DNA of 64,000 nucleotides. Source: Streptacidiphilus sp041262165 (GTDB taxonomy: Bacteria; Actinomycetota; Actinomycetes; Streptomycetales; Streptomycetaceae). Below, one piece after another: positions 32,788 to 41,945 of the stretch (positions are counted from its first letter, which is position 1; each line of letters starts with the position of its first letter). Both the position numbers and the translations under genes were made by a program. The notes under the pieces were generated by a model. That model searched no databases. It was not told the DNA's origin and was given only the letters and a program-made list of their open reading frames with translations. The DNA lies in assembly GCF_041262165.1 (NCBI RefSeq), contig NZ_JBGCBY010000025.1, forward strand, positions 1-64,000, read 5' to 3'.

Positions 32788-34092
32788 TTGACCAGCGCAG
32801 CCGGCGCGGGCAGCGTCGCGTTCGACCGCCGCCACACCGACGACCTCATCGCGTACCTGCAGGCCAGCCCGTCGCCGTTCCACGCGGTGGCGAGCGCCGC
32901 AGAGCGGCTGGAGAAGGCGGGCTTCCGGCAGGTCGAGGAGACCGCGGCCTGGGAGGGTACGGCGGGCGGACGCTACGTCATCCGGGGCGGCGCACTCATC
33001 GCCTGGTACATCCCCGAGGGGGCCACAGCAGCCACCCCGTTCCGCATCGTCGGCGCGCACACCGACTCGCCGAACCTGCGGGTCAAGCCCATCCCCGACA
33101 CCGGCGCGGCCGGCTGGCGACAGGTCGCGGTGGAGATCTACGGCGGGGTCCCGCTGAACACCTGGCTGGACCGCGACCTCGGCCTCTCCGGCCGCCTCGT
33201 CCTGCGTGACGGCAGTGCCCGGCTGGTCCAACTCGACGAGGCGCTGCTCCGGGTCCCGCAGCTGGCGATCCACCTGGACCGCGGCGTCAACGACGGCATG
33301 ACCCTCGACAAACAGCGCCACCTCACGCCGGTCTGGGGCCTGGGCCGGGTCACCGAGGGCTCGCTGATCGAGTACGTCGCCCAGTCCGCCGGCCTCGACC
33401 CGGGAGGGGTCGTCGGCTGGGACCTGATGGTCCATGACATCCAGCCGCCGTCCTACCTCGGCCGGGACCGCGAGCTGTTGGCCGCGCCCCGTCTGGACAA
33501 CCTGCTGTCCGTCCACGCGGGCACCGCCGCACTGGCCGCGGTCGCCGCCGGGGCGAAGCTCCCCTGCATCCCGGTCCTGGCCGCGTTCGACCACGAGGAG
33601 AACGGCAGCGAGTCCGACACCGGCGCGCAGGGGCCACTGCTCGGCACGGTGCTGGAACGTTCCGTCCACGCCCGCGGCGGAAGCCTGGAGGACCGTGCCC
33701 GCGCGCTCGCCGGAACGGTCTGCCTGTCCTCGGACATGGGCCACGCCGTGCACCCCAACTACAGCGAGCGCCACGAGCCCGGACACCAGCCGATGCCCAA
33801 CGGCGGCCCGATCCTCAAGGTCAACGTCAACAACCGCTACGCCACCAACGGTGTCGGGCGAGCTGTGTTCGCCGCGGCCTGTGAGCGGGCCGGAGTGCCC
33901 TGGCAGACCTTCGTCTCCAACAACTCCATGCCCTGCGGCACCACCATCGGCCCCATCACCGCGGCCCGGCTGGGCATCTCCACCGTCGACTGCGGAATCG
34001 CTGCGCTGTCGATGCACTCGGCCCGGGAGCTGTGCGGCGCCGACGATCCGTACCTGCTCGCGTCGGCGCTGAGGGCGTTCCTGGAGAGCTGA
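32788..34092 (+). CDS. M18-family aminopeptidase
   Basis: 434-aa cytosolic di-zinc aminopeptidase of the DAP/APE2 family (M18), removing N-terminal, preferably acidic, residues. Seen: TDDLIAYLQASPSPFHAVAS at the start, IVGAHTDSPNLRVKP (first metal His and Asp), the insertion WDLMVHDIQPPSYLG, LDNLLSVHAG (bridging Asp), FDHEENGSESDTGAQG (catalytic Glu pair), and SSDMGHAVHPNY (last His). Start placed at TTG 32788 with GGAG seven bases upstream; the frame extends 16 codons further. Likely role: peptide turnover. Confidence 0.92.
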   Translation: MTSAAGAGSVAFDRRHTDDLIAYLQASPSPFHAVASAAERLEKAGFRQVEETAAWEGTAGGRYVIRGGALIAWYIPEGATAATPFRIVGAHTDSPNLRVKPIPDTGAAGWRQVAVEIYGGVPLNTWLDRDLGLSGRLVLRDGSARLVQLDEALLRVPQLAIHLDRGVNDGMTLDKQRHLTPVWGLGRVTEGSLIEYVAQSAGLDPGGVVGWDLMVHDIQPPSYLGRDRELLAAPRLDNLLSVHAGTAALAAVAAGAKLPCIPVLAAFDHEENGSESDTGAQGPLLGTVLERSVHARGGSLEDRARALAGTVCLSSDMGHAVHPNYSERHEPGHQPMPNGGPILKVNVNNRYATNGVGRAVFAAACERAGVPWQTFVSNNSMPCGTTIGPITAARLGISTVDCGIAALSMHSARELCGADDPYLLASALRAFLES

Positions 34093-34127
34093 CCGCGGCT
34101 CCAGGCTTCTGGCGCCTCCCTCACGGC

Positions 34128-34181
34128 GCCTCACCTGCCGTGCCTCACCTGCCGTGCCTCACTGGCCGTGCCTCACTCGCC
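34128..34181 (+). repeat. 14-bp tandem repeat between convergent genes
   Basis: GCCTCACCTGCCGT twice, then two decayed copies (GCCTCACTGGCCGT, GCCTCACTCGCC). It fills most of the space between the aminopeptidase stop and the stop of the leftward NHL-thioredoxin gene. Confidence 0.8.
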
Positions 34182-34199
34182 GCAGCTCCCTTCCGTGTC

Positions 34200-36008
34200 T
34201 CACCCGTCCATCCCCGCCAAAACCAGCGGCAGCCGGTTCGCTGCTCCGTCCACCAGCCGGACCGGGACGCCCCAGTCCTGCTGGTGGACATGGCAGGTCG
34301 GGAACTCGATCGCCGGGTCGTCATCGCAGGAGGCGGCCATGGCCGAGATGTGCAGCACACCCTCGGTGACCTCGGGGTTCAGTCGGAGCTCGCGGGCGAG
34401 GGCGGTGTCGGCTCCCGTCCCGGAGGCGAGCAGCTCGGGCGGGGTGGAGCTGACCAGCAGCCGGGTGGCCGGTCCGTAGGTCTCGTCCAGCTTCTGCCCG
34501 GCCGGGGGCGCGAAGATCACGTCCAGTTGAAGCGCGCCAGGGGCGACCTCGGTGGCCGGACGCTGCGTGCGGTGCGCGGCGGCTTCGACCTGGACGGCTT
34601 CCTCTGGAAGCCGCAGCCGGGTCAGGCGGTGCCGGGCGGACTCCACGACGACGATGTCGCCGTCCACGACGACCGCGCCGCTGGGCTCGCGCAGGTCCGT
34701 GGCGAGGGTGCTGACCTGGCCAGAGGCCGGATCGAAGCGTCGCAGGGCGTGGTTGTAGGTGTCCGCGACCGCGACCGAGCCGTCGGGCAGGACGGTCACC
34801 CCGAGCGGGTGCTGCAGCAGTGCCTGCGCGGCGTCGCCGTCGCGGTGGCCGAAGTCGAACAGGCCGGTCCCCACGGCCGTGTGGACCACATGGGTTTCAC
34901 GTGAAACGTAGCGGAGCGCCGAGGTCTCCGAGTCGGCGATCCAGAGGCGCTCCTCGGTCGCGGCGAGGCCGGAGGGCTGCGCGAACCAGGCCTCGTCTGC
35001 CGGGCCGTCGACCAGGCCCTCGTTGGTGGTGCCCGCAGCGACGGTGACGGTCGCGGACTCGGGGTCGTAGGTCCACAGCTGGTGGGTGCCCGCCATGGCG
35101 ATCCAGACCTGGCCGTCGAACCAGGCGACGTCCCAGGGTGAGGACAGGTCCACCTCGCGGGCGGGGCCCGAGGTGGGGGAGTTCTGCCACCACTGGCGGC
35201 CGGTTCCGGCGAGGGTGGTGACCGTGCCGGTCTCCAGGTCGACGTGGCGCAGGGCGTGGTTGACGGTGTCGGCGACGACCACGTCGCCGTCCGGCAGCAG
35301 CGCGAGGCCCTGCGGCTCACTGAAACGGGCCTGGTCGGACCGGCCGTCGGCGAAGCCCCGGTCGCCGCTGCCGATGCGCCGCAGCACCGTCTCGCCGTCC
35401 TCGGCCAGCTCGACCAGCGAGTGGTGCCCGGAATCGGCGACCAGGTAGCTACCACCGGGGAGGCGGACGGCCTTCCCGGGGAAGCGCAGCGCGCCGGGCT
35501 CGGCCGCCGGCGGGACATACGGGCTGTCGCCACGGCGCAGCGTCCCCTTCGCGGCGTGCTCGGTCTCAAGCTCGGCAACGAGGGCGGCAATGGCGTGGGC
35601 ATGGCCCTCGCCGGCGTGCTGGGCGACGACATACCCCTCGGGGTCGACCACGACGAGCGTGGGCCAGGCCCGGACGGCGTACTGCTTCCAGGTGACCAGC
35701 TCCGGATCGTCCAGCACCGGGTGCTGCACGTCATAGCGCGCGACGGCGTCCACCACCGCCTGGTGCTCGGCCTCGTGCACGAACTTGGGCGAGTGCACCC
35801 CGACGATCACCAGCGTGTCCCGGTGCTTCTCCTCCAGCTCCCGCAGCTCGTCCAGGACGTGCAGGCAGTTGATACAGCAGAAGGTCCAGAAGTCTACAAC
35901 GACGCACTTACCTCGTAGGTCGGCAAGCGTGAGGTTCTTGCCGCCTGTGTTGATCCATCCGCCTGCGCCGACAAGTTCGGGGGCGCGTACGCGTGCACGT
36001 GATGCCAT
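34200..36008 (-). CDS. NHL-repeat thioredoxin-fold protein
   Basis: 602-aa protein with an N-terminal thioredoxin/AhpC-TSA domain and a C-terminal six-bladed NHL propeller. Seen: LADLRGKCVVVDFWTFCCIN (CxxC-like CCIN in place of CGPC), VGVHSPKF, the cis-Pro region VRAWPTLVVVDPEG, then blades such as FSEPQGLALLPDGDVVVADT with VNHALRHVDLETG, and HPLGVTVLPDGSVAVADTYN. Animal NHLRC2 has the same architecture. ATG 36008 (MASRARVRAPELVG) is chosen; an ATG six codons upstream is possible. Likely soluble; function unknown. A parS box lies inside the gene, and a 5' fragment of a close relative survives at 45110-45204. Confidence 0.88.
   Translation of the reverse strand: MASRARVRAPELVGAGGWINTGGKNLTLADLRGKCVVVDFWTFCCINCLHVLDELRELEEKHRDTLVIVGVHSPKFVHEAEHQAVVDAVARYDVQHPVLDDPELVTWKQYAVRAWPTLVVVDPEGYVVAQHAGEGHAHAIAALVAELETEHAAKGTLRRGDSPYVPPAAEPGALRFPGKAVRLPGGSYLVADSGHHSLVELAEDGETVLRRIGSGDRGFADGRSDQARFSEPQGLALLPDGDVVVADTVNHALRHVDLETGTVTTLAGTGRQWWQNSPTSGPAREVDLSSPWDVAWFDGQVWIAMAGTHQLWTYDPESATVTVAAGTTNEGLVDGPADEAWFAQPSGLAATEERLWIADSETSALRYVSRETHVVHTAVGTGLFDFGHRDGDAAQALLQHPLGVTVLPDGSVAVADTYNHALRRFDPASGQVSTLATDLREPSGAVVVDGDIVVVESARHRLTRLRLPEEAVQVEAAAHRTQRPATEVAPGALQLDVIFAPPAGQKLDETYGPATRLLVSSTPPELLASGTGADTALARELRLNPEVTEGVLHISAMAASCDDDPAIEFPTCHVHQQDWGVPVRLVDGAANRLPLVLAGMDG
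34894..34907. promoter_or_regulatory. parS: ParB-binding site (parS)
   Basis: GTTTCACGTGAAAC, a perfect 14-bp palindrome identical to the streptomycete parS core, inside the NHL-thioredoxin coding sequence. ParB bound here takes part in chromosome segregation. In streptomycetes such sites cluster in the origin-proximal region. Confidence 0.9.
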
Positions 36009-36452
36009 ACCTGCATCCAACCGCATCGGGCTGTGGACGCATTCCAGCATGCCGTAGGGCTGTCGAGGTTCGCCCGTGCCGCGTGTGCTGATCCTGGATC
36101 CTCTCGACGACGGGGGCCTCGTGGTCAACAAGTCACTCCCTGCTGGCCGACGGACGGTTGGGAGTGTTGCGGTGACCGGTGCCGGTCCGCCGGCCGATGT
36201 CCTGAGCCGGCACGGCGCCTTGGACCAGGGGGCAAGGTCCATCGAGAAGGCCAAGGGATTCTGTCGGTTTACCAACGCTGAGAGTGAGCCCACCTGACGG
36301 AAGACGCAGCAGGCTCACTCTGTTCCGTCCCTGGCAGCGGAATTCTGTTCCTGGGCACTCGGTGCGGGAGTAGCATCCTCGTGATCTTCGGGGCTCGAGT
36401 ATACGAAAAAGCTGCCCGATATGTACTCTACTGTCGGGAGTGGGGGAAATTC
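36009..36452. other. Intergenic region with a hairpin
   Basis: 444 bp between divergent genes. At 36281-36321 AGAGTGAGCC / GGCTCACTCT forms a 10-bp hairpin that could end an old rightward transcript; the ORF before it (36076-36297) has no family resemblance. The part after 36380 is AT-richer (GTATACGAAAAAGC, TATGTACTCTACTG) and is the likely promoter region of the beta-helix protein. Confidence 0.4.
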
Positions 36453-39281
36453 ATGAATTTGAGGTACAAAGTCGCCATCGCCGCCTCGGCCTTGCTCGCG
36501 GCAGGTGGGCTGGCCCCGGTGGCCGCGGCCCGCGCAGAGCAGGTGCCGTCTGACCTCTATGTGAATGGGGGCGATTGCTTCCAAGTGGGCGACGGGACTG
36601 TTGCGCATCCTTTCTGCGGCATTCAGGAAGCGGCGGATGTCGCCATTCCGGGACAGACCGTCCATATTGAGTCGGGCTTCGAGTACGGTTCGGTCGTCAT
36701 TTCCCGATCGGGCAGCGCGGGGGATCCGATCAATTTCGCGGCGACCGACCCCAGGAGCGACCTCGCCATCCTGTCCAGGCTGACTTTCGCGGGCGTCCAT
36801 GACGTGCGATTCAGCGGGTTCAACGTCGAGTACGCCTTCGGAGACGGCATCGATGTAAACGGCTCCAGCGAGATCAGCGTCGACACGTCCACCACGGACC
36901 ACGTCGGGACGAGCACGGCTGTGGGCGCCGGGATCCATGTCGACGGCTCGTCCTCGAACGTGAGCATCACCCGTACTCAGGTCGTCAGCAGCACAGGCCC
37001 GGGCTTGCGGGTGGACGCAGGGGCGGCTCAGGTCGCGGCAGCGTCTGACTGGCTCCGTGTCAATGCGGGCGGTGACGTTGTTGCCAACGGTGCTTCAGGG
37101 CTTGCGCTGACCGGGAACACCTTCTATACAACGCCCTGTGCCACGTCTGTGAGCCTGACGGGTGGCACGTCGGCGACCGTCGAGAACAACGCCGCAAAGG
37201 CGACCGCTGCGGCCCTTTCGACGTGTAGTGCCCCGCCGCTGGTGTCGGTCTCGTCGGACAGCGCGGGGAGTGTCACCGCGGACTACAACGCCTGGTCCGT
37301 CCCCGCGCCGCGGTTCGACTATGCGTGGGGCGGGACCGACTACACCACGGGCGCGCAGCTCGCGGCCGCGGTTCCGGGACAGGCCGCCCACGATCTCGAT
37401 GTGCCGCCGGCGGACATCACCATGACGCCCGCCGAAGGTTCTCCGCTGATCGACTCAGGCAACTCCGACGCCCCGGGCGCGACGAGCACTGACTACTACG
37501 GGAACCCGCCCGCGGACGATCCCCAGGTGCCGAACACCGGTGCCGGCACAGGGATCATGGACCGGGGTGCGGTCGAGCGCGAGGATACCCTCTCGCTCGA
37601 GCCGGTCTACAGCCCGGCCACTGCGTCCGGACCGGCTCCGCTGACCTTCTCGGTCACCCCGAAGGTTGGCGACAGCTGGGGGGATGCTCTCACCACGACG
37701 GTGGACTTCGGCGACGGTGGCGGTCCGCAGGCGGTGACCGGCGGCCAGATCTCCCACGTCTACACCACACCTGGCACGTACAGGCTTGTCACCACGACGG
37801 CCGACGTCAACGGGTACGCGGCGAAGACGTATCAGGGGGTCAAGGTGGCGACGCCCTCCGCGCCCGCGATCACGCTTTCGGCCACATCGTTGACGTCGGT
37901 CGGGGCAACCACAATGGTCGCCCCCGACCTGGCTGCGTTCAGCGTCGCCTCAGGTGCCAATGCCTGGGAGTTGGCGAGCGCTGAGCTCTACCCAGGTGAC
38001 GGGACCAAGACGCAGGCGGCGTTCAACACCGAGACCGACTGGACCTACTCCCACCCAGGCACCTACAACGCCAAGATCGTGACTACGGATGTGCTCGGCC
38101 GCACCTCCACGGCGAGCACGACCATCACCGTCGGGGACGAGTTCTGGGCGAAGACCCCCATGCGGGTCTACGACAGCCGCAGCACTGGCCTCGACAGCGT
38201 TCCGGCGCACGGCACCGTCCGGTTGTCCCTGAAGCAGCTCACTGATGACGCCTCGGGCGCAGACGCTGCCGGACTGAGCGTCACGGTCACCGACACCAAG
38301 GCCAGCGGCTTCCTCACGGTGTTCCCTGACGGGACCTCCAGGCCGACTGGTTCCACGCTCAACTACACCCGCGGTCAGACCGTGGCCAACGGTCTTCTGG
38401 CCGCTGCCGGCAAGGACGGTGTCATCGACTTCTACAACGGCAGCGGGGGCCCGATCGACCTACTGGTAGACACCTACGGTTTTGAAGCCGGCCTGGTGCC
38501 AGGTGCGGGCGGCGGCATCGGCCCTACCTACTCACCCGTCGGCCCGGTGCGGGTACTCGACACCCGGGACGGTACTGGAGCGCCCAAGTCCCTGGTGCGG
38601 GGCGGAGGTTCGGTCGTCCTCACTGTCGGCGGGAACAACGGGGTTCCTTCCAATGCCACGGCGGTGGTGCTCAATGTGGCGATCACCGACACGAAGGCCG
38701 CCGGTCATCTGACCGCCTATGGCGACGGAGTCGCCAACCCTGGCACGTCCAACTCCAACTGGGTGGCGGGGCAGACCGTCTCGAACCTCGTCGTGGTGCC
38801 GGTGACCGACGGGAAGGTCGTCCTCTCAAACGCCAGCAGTGGGAGCGCCGACTTCGTCGCGGACCTGGTGGGTTACTACCACGTCTATGGCACCGCCGCC
38901 GTGATCGTGCCGACCCAACCCACTCGGCTGCTCGACACACGGTACGGCACCGGCACCGCCGGTCACATCGCCAAGCTGGGCGCGCACCAGTCGCTGACGC
39001 TCCACCTGGCTGGCGCAAACGGCGTGCCGGTGACCGGCGCCGTCGCGGCAGAGCTCAACCTGACCGTCACCGACGGGACCCAGCCCGGGTTCATCACCGC
39101 CTACCCGGGCGGTACCTCACTGCCGAACGCGTCGAGCCTGAACTTCGCGACAGGGCAGACGGTGGCCAACGCCGCCGTGACGTCCATCGGTTCGGACGGG
39201 TCGATCGTGCTCTACAACGGGAGCGGAGCTCCGGTCGACCTGATCGTCGACATGAACGGGTTCTATGCCGCGTCGTCCTGA
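36453..39281 (+). CDS. Large secreted parallel beta-helix/PKD protein with C-terminal modules
   Basis: 942-aa exported protein. ATG 36453 follows GGGAGTGGGGG; a longer frame starts before it but lacks a signal peptide. Seen: signal peptide MNLRYKVAIAASALLAAGGL ending near ARAEQV; a right-handed parallel beta-helix (about 45-370) with pectate-lyase-like turns; two PKD-like domains (DFGDGGGP and YPGDGTKTQ, about 385-560); and three related modules of about 125 residues. Each module opens RVYDSRS, RVLDTRDGTG or RLLDTRYGTG and ends near VDTYGF, VADLVGYY or VDMNGFY. The same module occurs as a relic at 10694-11031. Likely a cell-surface or glycan-binding protein; catalytic residues of a lyase were not seen. 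Confidence 0.85.
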   Translation: MNLRYKVAIAASALLAAGGLAPVAAARAEQVPSDLYVNGGDCFQVGDGTVAHPFCGIQEAADVAIPGQTVHIESGFEYGSVVISRSGSAGDPINFAATDPRSDLAILSRLTFAGVHDVRFSGFNVEYAFGDGIDVNGSSEISVDTSTTDHVGTSTAVGAGIHVDGSSSNVSITRTQVVSSTGPGLRVDAGAAQVAAASDWLRVNAGGDVVANGASGLALTGNTFYTTPCATSVSLTGGTSATVENNAAKATAAALSTCSAPPLVSVSSDSAGSVTADYNAWSVPAPRFDYAWGGTDYTTGAQLAAAVPGQAAHDLDVPPADITMTPAEGSPLIDSGNSDAPGATSTDYYGNPPADDPQVPNTGAGTGIMDRGAVEREDTLSLEPVYSPATASGPAPLTFSVTPKVGDSWGDALTTTVDFGDGGGPQAVTGGQISHVYTTPGTYRLVTTTADVNGYAAKTYQGVKVATPSAPAITLSATSLTSVGATTMVAPDLAAFSVASGANAWELASAELYPGDGTKTQAAFNTETDWTYSHPGTYNAKIVTTDVLGRTSTASTTITVGDEFWAKTPMRVYDSRSTGLDSVPAHGTVRLSLKQLTDDASGADAAGLSVTVTDTKASGFLTVFPDGTSRPTGSTLNYTRGQTVANGLLAAAGKDGVIDFYNGSGGPIDLLVDTYGFEAGLVPGAGGGIGPTYSPVGPVRVLDTRDGTGAPKSLVRGGGSVVLTVGGNNGVPSNATAVVLNVAITDTKAAGHLTAYGDGVANPGTSNSNWVAGQTVSNLVVVPVTDGKVVLSNASSGSADFVADLVGYYHVYGTAAVIVPTQPTRLLDTRYGTGTAGHIAKLGAHQSLTLHLAGANGVPVTGAVAAELNLTVTDGTQPGFITAYPGGTSLPNASSLNFATGQTVANAAVTSIGSDGSIVLYNGSGAPVDLIVDMNGFYAASS

Positions 39282-39358
39282 GTCACTTCTTCCGGCCCTC
39301 CTCCTGGAGGGCATAAGCCCGCTCAGATTGGCGGCGTAGGGAACCCCGGTAGCAGGGC

Positions 39359-39418
39359 GGGCACAGTCCCGGTGATCATGGAGTTGCGACCCTCTGTGAT
39401 CACCGGGGGCTTGTGCCC
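39359..39418. terminator. Long hairpin terminator
   Basis: Outer arms GGGCACA / TGTGCCC (39359-39365, 39412-39418) and inner arms CCCGGTGATCA / TGATCACCGGG (39368-39378, 39397-39407), 78 bp after the beta-helix gene. Confidence 0.75.
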
Positions 39419-39552
39419 GTGTTGCCTCATGGCTGACCGCCCGCTCTAGGGCCGATCCATGCCGTGCCGCCGGCGCTGACGCGTCTTGTAAGTTATGCAG
39501 CCTTCCCTGACCGCGATCTCTGGGCAGACTCGGAGGGAGCAGGAAGGCAAGG

Positions 39553-40784
39553 ATGTCTAGGCGAACCCAACTGGTGAAGCGGCGGAAGGCCCTCGGCCTC
39601 AGCCAGGAGGACTTCGCCAACGCGGCGGAGACCGACCGTGCCACGGTGGGTCGCTGGGAGCGGGGGGAGAACTCTCCGCAGCCTGTCCATCGCCCAAAAC
39701 TGATGCGCATCCTTCAAGTTGACGCCGATGAGCTAGATCGGCTGCTATCACCCGAACAGACAGCGGTGCCCCCTCTCCTCGCTGTGGCCGTAGCTCCGGG
39801 TGATCCTGACGACATGATCCGTCGTGACTTCCTACGCCTCCTAGCCTTGACCGGCTCCATGGCGATGTTTCCGGCCGGTCCGCAGACGTTTGAAGAGCGC
39901 TTCGAGGACTTCGAAGCCATGAACGGGCACCTGTGGCAGGTCTACCAACTCGCCCGCTCGAAGAGTGCAGTCCTCCCACTGGTCCGGGATCAGCTCAGCG
40001 TGCTCTCTGGTGCCTTCGGTGCTGGCCGGGGGCCAAGCGACTTTGTGTGTTCTCCGCAGACCTGTTCCAACTCGCTGGTGAGGTCTTCTTCGACGGGGAT
40101 CGGTACACCGACGCGGCACAGTGCTACATGCTGGCGATGTCCGCCAGTCGGGAGGCCGGCGCCTACGACTTGTGGGCTTGTGCTCTGACCAGGCATGCCT
40201 ACCTGGGTCTGTATGAGCGCCGACACGGTGAGGCGTCGGAGATGCTGACCGTAGCTGAGCGCGTTGCCCTCCAAGGGGACAGCAGTCTGTCCACCCGCCA
40301 TTGGGTTGCTGCTGTCCAGGCGCAGGCATTCGCCGGTCTCGGGGCGCTGGAGGACTGTGAACGTGCCTTGGAACGTGCGGAACAGGTGATGGAGCTTCCC
40401 GCAGGTTCCTCCAATGACGGTTGGCTCCGCTTCGACGGCTCCCGCCTGGCGGAGGAGCGCGGCGCGCGGTACGTCGAGCTGGGACGGCTGGACCTGGCGG
40501 AGCAGGCGCTCACTGCCGCCCTCAAGCAGTCCCCGTTGGCCAAGGGGCTGTCATATCGCAGGCGCGGAGCGGTGCTCGCTGACCTGGCAATCGTCGGGGC
40601 GAAGCGCCGGGACATCGACGAGACCTTGACGCACGCACACGAAGCTGTAGACCTCGCAAAGCGTTCAGGGTCGGGGTACATCGCCCGTAGACTCCAGTCG
40701 CTGCGAGCCGAGTTGGCCCCCGTGGCCAGTGACGCTCGAATCGCTGAACTGGATTCTGAAATCGTCGCCTTGAACGTGAGCTGA
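39553..40784 (+). pseudogene. HTH-XRE/TPR regulator with an internal frameshift
   Basis: The first part (39553 on) encodes an XRE helix-turn-helix (VKRRKALGLSQEDFANAAE, DRATVGRWERGENSP) and a linker with DFLRLLALTGS. Near 40030, after DQLSVLSGAFGAG, the reading continues only in another frame: KRLCVFSADLFQLAGEVFF, then helical TPR-like repeats (LWACALTRHAYLGLYERR, ALTAALKQSPLAKGL) to the stop at 40784. Together the two parts have the size (about 410 aa) and order of streptomycete HTH-TPR regulators. One frameshift (true mutation or sequence error) splits it. If real, only the DNA-binding half is made. It is the first gene of the second accessory region. Confidence 0.75.
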
Positions 40785-40796
40785 GGAGTGGCTGGC

Positions 40797-41153
40797 ATGA
40801 CGGAGATGGATGGACGCAAGTTTCGGGAAGCTTGGATTGCTGGAGTGCTGAAGCATTTCCCCGGAGAGCCGAAGTCTGGCTACATCTCTCCGTGGGCGGA
40901 GATGCCGCTGTGGGAGCAGGAGGCCGCGGCGACTGTCTATGAGCAGGTTCGAGGGTTCCTAAACGTCAGCTCGGGCAGCGCGGCCAAGCTGAGCCGCGAG
41001 CAGAAGGGACGATTCGTTTCCTTGTGCTGGATTGCTCAAATCTACAAGCAATTCGAGGAACCGAAGCCGAGTTACGTTGCCGATTGGGTCGACCAGCCAG
41101 ACTGGCAGCGGGAGACCAACTCCGACATTTTCGAGGCTATCGAACATCAATAG
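40797..41153 (+). CDS. Hypothetical protein, 118 aa
   Basis: Soluble, acidic/aromatic protein without a known domain. ATG 40797 has GAGGAG eight bases upstream; the stop of the HTH-TPR gene lies only 12 bp before, so the two were probably one operon. Seen: two similar halves, each with a Pro-Ser/Lys-x-Tyr segment followed by tryptophans (PKSGYISPWAEMPLWEQEAA and PKPSYVADWVDQPDWQRET), an internal duplication. This suggests a two-repeat helical fold. Function unknown. Confidence 0.6.
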   Translation: MTEMDGRKFREAWIAGVLKHFPGEPKSGYISPWAEMPLWEQEAAATVYEQVRGFLNVSSGSAAKLSREQKGRFVSLCWIAQIYKQFEEPKPSYVADWVDQPDWQRETNSDIFEAIEHQ

Positions 41154-41378
41154 CCTGGCTGCTTCAGCCCTGAAGCGCCGCCAACCGCAGGAGCGTGCGG
41201 CCGTCCTGCCAGCCTGCCCCGGTTCCGGACGCACCTTGAGATGGACCGGGGGCTCATGCTGGCCCGTGCCGGGGACAAGGTTAGCGGGGCGGCCTACGCG
41301 CAGTCCACGCTAGGACGCACTACGGCCCGGTCACCGCTTCAGTTTCAGCCACCCCCATGCTCAGCCACAGGAGACACT

Positions 41379-41552
41379 GTGGAGACGCCCGAACTACACG
41401 TTGGGGACAGCGTCCTCGTTAGAGAAGGCCCCTTCGCGAACCTTACTGGCGTGGTGCGTTTCATCGACGCTGAGAGAAAGCGGGTGGGCGTCGTCGTGCT
41501 GATCTTCGGAGATGAGACGCTGATCGACATCCCTCTACCCACGGTCGAGTAG
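41379..41552 (+). CDS. Small KOW-domain protein, 57 aa
   Basis: Consists of a single KOW motif like the C-terminal domain of NusG: VGDSVLVREGPFANLTGVV, then RKRVGVVVLIFGDETLIDIP. GTG 41379 is preferred because AGGAGA lies five bases upstream and similarity starts there; the frame is open back to 41241. A free-standing KOW domain could bind RNA, ribosome or RNA polymerase, or be a fragment of a NusG-like antiterminator (the NGN domain is missing). Confidence 0.6.
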   Translation: METPELHVGDSVLVREGPFANLTGVVRFIDAERKRVGVVVLIFGDETLIDIPLPTVE

Positions 41553-41669
41553 ACCGCCTGAGCTACGTCGGATCAGCGGGTCCGGGCGGTCGCAGCTCTG
41601 GGGCACCGTTGGTTCCCCTCGCACAGCCCAGAGACGACCCAACGGTTGCCAGGCGGGCGGCTTGCCGTC

Positions 41670-41945
41670 ATGGTGATCGGCATGCCCGGGCAGCGAAAGA
41701 GGAAGCGACAGCAGCAAGCGCGCCATCAGCAGGCCGTAGCTCTGCCGGAGGGTCATTGGCAGGGGATTTTCGAGACTCAGGACTATGAGGAATGGCGAGG
41801 CTGGCTCCGGGAGCACCTGGCCGAGTACGCCGTAACCGACCGGGCTCACCTGCGGATGGACACCCTGTGCGGGCGTCTCGTGCAGCCGACGACCTATCGG
41901 ATGTCGCTGTTCGTCCCCCGGCACGCCTCGGGCGGCGTGGCATGA
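41670..41945 (+). CDS. Small accessory-region protein, 91 aa
   Basis: Basic N-terminus (GQRKRKRQQQARHQQ), then a tryptophan-rich helix (HWQGIFETQDYEEWRGWL) and LRMDTLCGRLVQPTTYRMSL, followed by FVPR. A near-identical copy of this last part is found as a relic at 12290-12364, so the gene belongs to a repeated accessory module. The stop overlaps the start of the next ORF (ATGA), so the two are translated together. Function unknown; the basic stretch could bind nucleic acid. Confidence 0.6.
   Translation: MVIGMPGQRKRKRQQQARHQQAVALPEGHWQGIFETQDYEEWRGWLREHLAEYAVTDRAHLRMDTLCGRLVQPTTYRMSLFVPRHASGGVA

Noticed and set aside
36076..36297. 73-codon plus ORF before the beta-helix gene
   Set aside because: No ribosome-binding site or family resemblance.
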